From JABMPO01 sp964539785 (GTDB lineage Bacteria > Fidelibacterota > Marinisomatia > Marinisomatales > TCS56), in the NCBI GenBank assembly GCA_964539785.1, contig CAZIJQ010000048.1, positions 1 to 20,851 of the forward strand: DNA of 20,851 nt. Direction: 5' to 3'. Positions within the stretch are counted from its first letter, which is position 1. Every line of letters begins with the position of its first letter. The notes beneath the pieces were generated by a model. The model made no database searches. It was not told where the DNA came from and saw only the letters and a list, made by a program, of their open reading frames with translations. This document shows positions 15,747 to 20,851 of the stretch, in pieces. The translations under genes were made by a program, and so were the position numbers.

Positions 15747-17540
15747 ATGAATAAGACATCTGGTTCCCCCACAAAAGCCAAACGCTCACCCTGGTTATGG
15801 ATTCCATCCCTGTACTTTGCAGAAGGGATCCCCTATGCCGTCGTCATGCTCCTTTCGGTTGTTCTGTATAAGCGCATGGGTATATCAAACACAGCCATTG
15901 CCTTGTACACCAGTTGGCTCTACCTGCCCTGGGTTATCAAACCGCTATGGAGCCCCATTGTCGATATTATAAAAACCAAGCGTTACTGGATCATTATTAT
16001 GCAAGTGCTTATTGGCGCTGGTCTTGGCGGAGTGGCATTAACCATTCCTATGCCGGGATTTTTTAAGCTGACCCTGGGATTTTTCTGGTTGCTGGCTTTC
16101 AGTTCCGCTACCCATGATATTGCTGCTGACGGTTTTTATATGCTTGGTCTTTCCAAACATAACCAGGCCTGGTTCGTAGGAATCCGCAGCTCTTTTTACC
16201 GGGTGTCAATTATATTTGCACAAGGCTTTTTGATCATGTTTGCCGGATATATCGAAAGCACCACTGGCTTACAAAGTGTTGATCGCACCGTCACCGTGGT
16301 TACAGAACAGACAGCTCAATATGATTTCTCTGGTTTTTCCGGTGCTGCCAGCGTTGGTGAGCTGTGTATCTTAATCGAACCGGAAAATCTGAAAATTCCC
16401 ATAGCTGCCGTCAGCAAGATCAAATCCGATTCACTGATAAATTTTGCAAATGGCTGGAATAAAAACCGTGGTACTGTCAATGAATTGAATACATACTTCA
16501 GCGATATGCTTCCTTCTGCAGTTATTACTGAAGATGATGAGATATCCGGGAATACCGGTGTATTTTTAATCAGCCTTTCTGGCCCACCGGTTGATGCTGA
16601 GGAAATTGTAGTCTCCTTCGGTCAGGAATCCGGTGATAAGAACATTACCTTGGTCACTGAAACCAGATTGGTGTTTACCGCCGAAGATTGGAATAAACCA
16701 GCTCTGGCAGTGGTCAAACTCGATTCAAAATTGAATCATGCATCTGTAGCGAACTATAAAGCAACTGCCGGCAATATACCCTTGGCCTGGATGTTGACTT
16801 TCCTCATCATGACGGGTCTCTTTGTCATTTTCTTTATTTATCACCGTTTCATGCTGCCCTATCCATCCTCGGATAAAGCACTGGTTTCCGGTAATTTCCT
16901 TAAAGATTATATCCAGGTGTTTGTCGCCTTTTTTACCAAAGAAAAGATTGTCTTGACGATTGCATTCATTTTGATATATCGCTTTGGTGAAGCTCAGCTC
17001 GTAAAAATCGCACCGCTTTTTATGCTCGATATGATCGAAGCCGGCGGTCTGGCATTGTCACCTATCCAGTACGGTTTCATATATGGTACTTTAGGCATGA
17101 TTGCTCTTACTCTCGGTGGTATTCTAGGTGGCTTTGTAGCTGCCCGTCAAGGTCTGAAATTCTGGATTTTGTGGATGGCGCTGGCAATGAAATTCCCTGA
17201 TGTGGTATATGTATTCCTGTCCTATGTACAACCTGACAGTTTTGCCCTGATCGCTTCTTGTGTGGCCGTGGAGCAATTTGGCTACGGGTTCGGTTTTACT
17301 GCCTATATGCTTTACATGATAACCGCTGCTGAGGGTCAGCATAAGACCGCCCATTATGCCCTTTGTACCGGCTTTATGGCGCTTGGAATGATGATCCCGG
17401 GCATGTTCAGCGGCTGGCTCCAGGAATTTATTGGTTACCAGCATTTCTTCATCTGGGTATTATTCTGTACAATACCCGGTCTTCTGATGATCAAATTCCT
17501 GCCCATCGACCCGGAGTTCGGCAAAAAAACAGCTGAATGA
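15747..17540 (+). CDS. AmpG-like MFS permease with a large periplasmic domain inserted between helices 5 and 6
   Basis: 597 residues. The N-terminal half opens with the AmpG/MFS pattern PSLYFAEGIPYAVV (20-33), YTSWLYLPWVIKPLWSPIVD, THDIAADGFYM. AmpG imports anhydro-muropeptides across the inner membrane. After the fifth helix (about 147-170) about 175 residues (171-345) are inserted before the sixth (346-370); counting from a cytosolic N terminus this loop faces the periplasm. The insert is hydrophilic and beta-rich and contains a VVSFGQESGDKNITL...LVFTAEDWNKPALAVVKLD pattern like one found in Calx-beta/cadherin-like repeats of surface proteins. The C-terminal half (390-597) carries six more helices. 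The substrate may be a muropeptide or a related disaccharide; the insert may capture ligand or bind a partner. Starts 12 nt after the SpoIID-like gene. Confidence 0.85.
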   Translation: MNKTSGSPTKAKRSPWLWIPSLYFAEGIPYAVVMLLSVVLYKRMGISNTAIALYTSWLYLPWVIKPLWSPIVDIIKTKRYWIIIMQVLIGAGLGGVALTIPMPGFFKLTLGFFWLLAFSSATHDIAADGFYMLGLSKHNQAWFVGIRSSFYRVSIIFAQGFLIMFAGYIESTTGLQSVDRTVTVVTEQTAQYDFSGFSGAASVGELCILIEPENLKIPIAAVSKIKSDSLINFANGWNKNRGTVNELNTYFSDMLPSAVITEDDEISGNTGVFLISLSGPPVDAEEIVVSFGQESGDKNITLVTETRLVFTAEDWNKPALAVVKLDSKLNHASVANYKATAGNIPLAWMLTFLIMTGLFVIFFIYHRFMLPYPSSDKALVSGNFLKDYIQVFVAFFTKEKIVLTIAFILIYRFGEAQLVKIAPLFMLDMIEAGGLALSPIQYGFIYGTLGMIALTLGGILGGFVAARQGLKFWILWMALAMKFPDVVYVFLSYVQPDSFALIASCVAVEQFGYGFGFTAYMLYMITAAEGQHKTAHYALCTGFMALGMMIPGMFSGWLQEFIGYQHFFIWVLFCTIPGLLMIKFLPIDPEFGKKTAE

Positions 17541-17544
17541 TCTT

Positions 17545-18681
17545 ATGACTGTAAATTCCCAGCGATTTATCTCCCTGGATGCTTTTCGCGGTCTCACCAT
17601 TGCGCTGATGATCATGGTTAATACACCCGGTAGTTGGGCGCATGTTTACGCCCCACTGCGCCATGCTCCCTGGTCTGGCTGCACGCCGACTGACCTGGTC
17701 TTCCCCTTTTTCCTGTTTATTGTTGGCGTCGCCATGGCATTCTCCTTCCGTAAATTCGATTACCAGCTTACCAGACCGGCAGTCAAGAAAATTATTGGCC
17801 GCTTGGTGACAATCTTTATAATCGGAGTTCTGCTTAACGCCTTCCCATTCATCCGGCAGGATTGGGATTACTCTCATTTCCGGATCATGGGAGTATTGCA
17901 GAGGATCGCCCTGGCATATGGAGTTGCAGCACTGCTCTGCCTCTGGCTACCACAGAAAAAACAATGGTATGTGGGCGGCGGAATTCTGGTTGTCTACTGG
18001 TTAATAATGTGGATTGGTGGCACCAGCCCGGAACCGTTCAGCCTGGTAAATAATTTTGCCAACAAGTTTGACCTGGCAATACTCGGTGACAACCATGTGT
18101 ATCACGGATATCGTGATTCGGCCGGTGAGCGAGTGGCCTTTGATCCGGAAGGACTATTCAGCACCCTTCCAGCGATTGTGACCGCTATGCTAGGGTATCA
18201 AATCGGTAGTCTGATCATTTCGGCAAAGAACCAAAAGGATAACCTGAAACGCCTATTAATTGCCGGTGGCGCCCTGGTTGCTGTGGGTTGGATCTGGGGT
18301 TTACATTTCCCAATCAACAAGCCGATCTGGAGCAGTTCCTATGTTTTATTCACCGGCGGACTGGCTACCCTCCTGTTAACGCTATTAATCTGGTTAATCG
18401 ATATTAAGGGTTTTAAAAGACTCGCTTGGCCTTTCGTCATTTTCGGATCGAATTCGATCTTCATCTTCGCTGCTTCCGGTCTATGGGTTAAAACTATTGT
18501 GCGGATTAAATATACTTTGAATGAAGAGACGGTAAATGCCTATACCTACCTGTATAAAACCATATTCGTGCCACTGGCCGGAAATCTGAACGGTTCGTTT
18601 TTATTCGCATTGTCTCACATTCTCATGTGGTGGTTGATCCTATACTGGCTGGACCGGAAGAAAATATACATCAAGATTTAA
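17545..18681 (+). CDS. nagX: NagX / heparan-alpha-glucosaminide N-acetyltransferase-like membrane protein
   Basis: 378 residues with about ten membrane segments. The N terminus RFISLDAFRGLTIALMIMVN and LRHAPWSGCTPTDLVFPFFL (38-57) are the signature of the HGSNAT/NagX (DUF5009, DUF1624-like) family; His40 corresponds to the active-site histidine that carries the acetyl group in human HGSNAT. The family moves acetyl from cytosolic acetyl-CoA across the membrane to non-reducing glucosamine; NagX-like genes occur beside GlcNAc-use genes in bacteria. Here it starts 4 nt after the AmpG-like permease, so joint work on the same periplasmic sugars is likely. It would reverse the action of a deacetylase on GlcN termini. 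The gene symbol rests on family resemblance only. Confidence 0.82.
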   Translation: MTVNSQRFISLDAFRGLTIALMIMVNTPGSWAHVYAPLRHAPWSGCTPTDLVFPFFLFIVGVAMAFSFRKFDYQLTRPAVKKIIGRLVTIFIIGVLLNAFPFIRQDWDYSHFRIMGVLQRIALAYGVAALLCLWLPQKKQWYVGGGILVVYWLIMWIGGTSPEPFSLVNNFANKFDLAILGDNHVYHGYRDSAGERVAFDPEGLFSTLPAIVTAMLGYQIGSLIISAKNQKDNLKRLLIAGGALVAVGWIWGLHFPINKPIWSSSYVLFTGGLATLLLTLLIWLIDIKGFKRLAWPFVIFGSNSIFIFAASGLWVKTIVRIKYTLNEETVNAYTYLYKTIFVPLAGNLNGSFLFALSHILMWWLILYWLDRKKIYIKI

Positions 18682-18898
18682 CAGCACGAAACATTCAAAC
18701 CCGAACGGTATATCTATTACCAACCTGTCTGGCTCTTTTACAGGGGTTGTTAAGATAAATCAAACATGCGGGGAGCGTTTTGTATGCATTCCGGAGCGAA
18801 AACAGTGGTCAGGTACCTAAATTTGCGCGGATGGATAGCATAATAAAAGGTATTATTGGTTTATTAAAGACTATCCAGTTTAAATTTCGGTAATTAAC

Positions 18899-18904
18899 AG
18901 GAGG
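18899..18904 (+). promoter_or_regulatory. Strong ribosome binding site of the TPR gene
   Basis: AGGAGG ends 5 nt before the ATG at 18910 and is the best Shine-Dalgarno in the window. It fixes the start of the TPR protein. The 228-bp gap before it (18682-18909) shows no convincing terminator or promoter. Confidence 0.8.
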
Positions 18905-18909
18905 ATTCC

Positions 18910-20379
18910 ATGACAATAAAAAAATTAACAAGTTATGTACGTGTAATAACAACAAGCATTCTGTTACTGGCATTACTGGGTGGTACGCCCTCCGATAACG
19001 GTAAAATGCCCATCACAACATCATTGGATGAAGCACTACAGCTTTACTTGCAAGGTCGCGATTTGACTGACAAACTGCAGAACCAGGAGTCCATACAATA
19101 TTTTAAGCAGGCTGTTGCAGCTGATGAAAATTTTGCCCTAGCATATTTAAACCTGGCCTTTGTTGTACCCAGTGCCAAGGGATTTTTTGAGAATTTTAAC
19201 AAGTCAGTAGCTCTAGTGGACAAAGTCTCTGAAGGAGAGCGTTTATGGATTATGGGGGTCCTGGCAGCAGTTAATGGTTTTCCGCTGGAACAGAGAGAAT
19301 ATTATAAAAAACTCATTAAAGCATACCCAAATGATGAAAGAGCCCACAATTTATTAGGTGGAAACTATTTTGGTCAGCAAGAATGGGATGAAGCGATTGT
19401 ACAATATAATATAGCAACCAAGATTGCACCGGATTTTTCCCAACCATACAACCAACTTGGTTATGCATATAGATTCTTATCAAAGTACAATGATGCTGAG
19501 AAAGCTTTTGAGAAATACATTTCTCTGATTCCTGATGACCCGAATCCCTATGATTCATATGCTGAGCTTCTAATGAAAATTGGGAAATATGATGAATCTA
19601 TCGAACAATATAAAAAAGCATTATCGCTTAATCCTAATTTTGTCGCATCGCATATCGGTATAGCCACAAACCTTAATTTTAAGGGAAAACATGAGGATGC
19701 AAGAAAACAGCTTCATGAACTGTATGAAATGGCTCGTAATGATGGAGAACGCCGAGCGGTAAACTTTACGATGGCAGTTTCTTATATTGATGAAGGAAAC
19801 CTGGAAAAAGCATTGGCGGAAATGGATAAGCAATATGTATCAAATAAAAAGATAAACGATGCTGCTGCAATGTCCGGAAGCCTGGTTGTAATTGGAAATA
19901 TACTTATTGAGACAGGAAAATTCGATGAAGCATTAGCTAAATATGAAGCGGCATTGAAAACTGTTGTTGAATCTGATCTTTCTGAAGAAGTAAAGGATAA
20001 TAATAGACGTGGAAATCTCTTTAATGTCGCACGTGTTATGTTGATGAAAGGAGATTTTGTGGGTGCAGAAGCCAAATCTGAAGAATTTCATAAACAAGTT
20101 AAGGCTATAAATAATCCAAATCAAATTCGCCTTGCTCATCAGTTAACAGGAATGATTGCCCTTAAAGAGCAAGAATATGAACAAGCAGTTGAAGAGCTTC
20201 TGCAGGCCAATCAGCAAAATCCATACAATCTTTTCAGGATTGCGTTAGCATACAAAGGGAGTGGTGATAAGGAGAAAGCCAAAGAATATTTCACGCAAGC
20301 GGCAAACTTCAATGCGCTTAATAATCCAAACCAGGCTTATATCAGAATCAAGGCTCAAAAAATACTTAAAAAGATGTGA
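18910..20379 (+). CDS. Exported tetratricopeptide-repeat protein
   Basis: 489 residues. The N terminus MTIKKLTSYVRVITTSILLLALLGG is a signal peptide or membrane anchor without a lipobox cysteine. From about residue 40 there are tandem TPR units, for example EAIVQYNIATKIAPDFSQPY, DAEKAFEKYISLIPDDPNPY, ESIEQYKKALSLNPNFVASH, EALAKYEAALKTV and KAKEYFTQAANFNALNN. TPR arrays are protein-binding scaffolds; no catalytic domain is seen. The C terminus ends in a TPR helix, so the protein looks complete. It is separated from nagX by 228 bp and has its own strong ribosome site, so it may be a separate unit. Local base composition is more AT-rich than the operon before it. Function unknown; possibly a periplasmic scaffold. 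Confidence 0.85.
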   Translation: MTIKKLTSYVRVITTSILLLALLGGTPSDNGKMPITTSLDEALQLYLQGRDLTDKLQNQESIQYFKQAVAADENFALAYLNLAFVVPSAKGFFENFNKSVALVDKVSEGERLWIMGVLAAVNGFPLEQREYYKKLIKAYPNDERAHNLLGGNYFGQQEWDEAIVQYNIATKIAPDFSQPYNQLGYAYRFLSKYNDAEKAFEKYISLIPDDPNPYDSYAELLMKIGKYDESIEQYKKALSLNPNFVASHIGIATNLNFKGKHEDARKQLHELYEMARNDGERRAVNFTMAVSYIDEGNLEKALAEMDKQYVSNKKINDAAAMSGSLVVIGNILIETGKFDEALAKYEAALKTVVESDLSEEVKDNNRRGNLFNVARVMLMKGDFVGAEAKSEEFHKQVKAINNPNQIRLAHQLTGMIALKEQEYEQAVEELLQANQQNPYNLFRIALAYKGSGDKEKAKEYFTQAANFNALNNPNQAYIRIKAQKILKKM

Positions 20380-20390
20380 GACGGTAATAA

Positions 20391-20600
20391 TCTCTTAGTA
20401 GTACCCTGTTCCACTACGGGCTCAGCGCCGCAAGCTGCGTTCTGGCGACTTATTTCGACGTCAAGGACCTGGATTACGATACTTTCATGGTCAAGAATGC
20501 GCTGCTTAGTCCCAATGTTGAATATACTAAATCAATCGAAAACATCTTTGAAGCACTGCCCTACTCGGCAATGCGGGTTATAATCAATAATGTAAAATGA
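20391..20600 (+). pseudogene. C-terminal fragment of an unidentified protein
   Basis: The frame after TAA (20388-20390) stays open for 69 codons to TGA (20598-20600) with no start codon before an internal ATG. It encodes FHYGLSAASCVLATYF, then DVKDLDYDTFMVKNALLSPN and ends in RVIINNVK. Protein-like composition and codon use suggest the 3' remnant of a real gene rather than chance. I do not recognise the family. It begins 11 nt after the TPR stop, and what lies upstream is unrelated, so the 5' part has been lost. Confidence 0.5.
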
Positions 20601-20851
20601 TCCAGGGATCAGATGCCAGGTATCAATTCCGGGGGTGTTTATCCTTGGCCGGATCAATCACGAAACTTATTTTTCATTTAATTAATTCACGCTATTAAGC
20701 TAATGGCAGTACAACTTTCATACTTGTTTCTCCTGACTGGTTGGGGTTATTTTGCTATAAATTTTTACGATTGTTTTGCAGGTCGGTAAGGAAGAACGGT
20801 CAAGTCCTAAAAGTTCTGTAAAATGGTTCAAGCGGCCACAGTCTTCGTTTG
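20601..20851. other. Probable non-coding or decayed DNA at the window end
   Basis: After the fragment above, no convincing long frame is present on either strand. The only structured element is the minus-strand ribosome site and short frame listed next. A plus-strand frame near the right edge (about 20775-20851, containing KEERSSPKSSVKWFKR) is open to the window end but has no credible start or recognised domain. Confidence 0.45.
20695..20734 (-). pseudogene. Beheaded start of a sugar nucleotidyltransferase-like gene (MKVVLPLA then stop)
   Basis: On the minus strand AGGAGA (20729-20734) lies 7 nt before ATG (20719-20721), followed by MKVVLPLA and tandem stops TAA TAG. MKVVLPLAG-type sequence is the usual opening of nucleoside-diphosphate-sugar pyrophosphorylases, just before the GxGxR loop. 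A good ribosome site before such an opening and an immediate stop suggests that the gene body was deleted right after codon 8. The match is only eight residues, so chance is possible. Confidence 0.35.

Noticed and set aside
18682..18909. Promoter or terminator between nagX and the TPR gene
   Set aside because: AT-rich boxes such as TAATAA are present, but no -35/-10 pair at proper spacing and no hairpin with a T-run could be found.
20775..20851. Cold-shock-like gene start (VKWFK)
   Set aside because: The short VKWFK match is not followed by the expected GFGFI region and there is no start codon with a ribosome site.

Overview
The window carries a dense block of bacterial genes from a moderately AT-leaning genome. 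Most of the identifiable genes point to salvage of cell-wall or other amino-sugar polymers. No rRNA, tRNA or CRISPR array is visible, so the host can only be guessed. Large inserted or fused domains, a GH9 enzyme with an N-terminal Ig-like module, two SSS symporters and an AmpG/SpoIID/NagX set suggest the FCB superphylum (for example Marinimicrobia, Calditrichota, KSB1 or relatives). Clear Shine-Dalgarno sites before several genes argue against a typical member of Bacteroidota. The placement is inference.

Layout: two gene sets diverge from a short control region at about 11,530-11,663. The leftward set runs: secreted esterase fused to a beta-lactamase-fold (AmiE-like) domain; a repeat-bearing gap; SSS symporter; GNAT acetyltransferase; RAYT-type Y1 transposase with its palindromes; anhydro-MurNAc kinase (AnmK); divergent NodB-like deacetylase; GH9 glycosidase; small membrane protein; SSS symporter fused to a DUF975 domain. 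The rightward set is very tight (gaps of 2, 1, 12 and 4 nt): tandem GT-A glycosyltransferase; ROK-like sugar kinase; SpoIID/LytB-like protein with no signal peptide; AmpG-like MFS permease with an inserted periplasmic domain; NagX/HGSNAT-like membrane acetyltransferase. A separately spaced TPR protein follows, then a decayed stretch holding two gene fragments.

Working model (inference): exported enzymes (GH9, NodB-like deacetylase, esterase/AmiE-like) trim and de-esterify wall-type or aminoglycan material. The products enter through the AmpG-like and SSS transporters. NagX re-acetylates glucosamine units. AnmK and the ROK-like kinase phosphorylate the released anhydro-MurNAc and amino sugar. 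The SpoIID-like protein, which could be cytosolic, would be the glycan-cleaving step. NagZ, MurQ, NagA, NagB and LdcA are not in the window, so they are either elsewhere or replaced by the less familiar genes here.

The most unusual items are the SSS-DUF975 fusion and its missing canonical start, the esterase/AmiE-like fusion, the GT with a degenerate duplicated first domain, the signal-less SpoIID protein, the AmpG with a beta-rich insert, and a RAYT gene that carries its own palindrome in frame.
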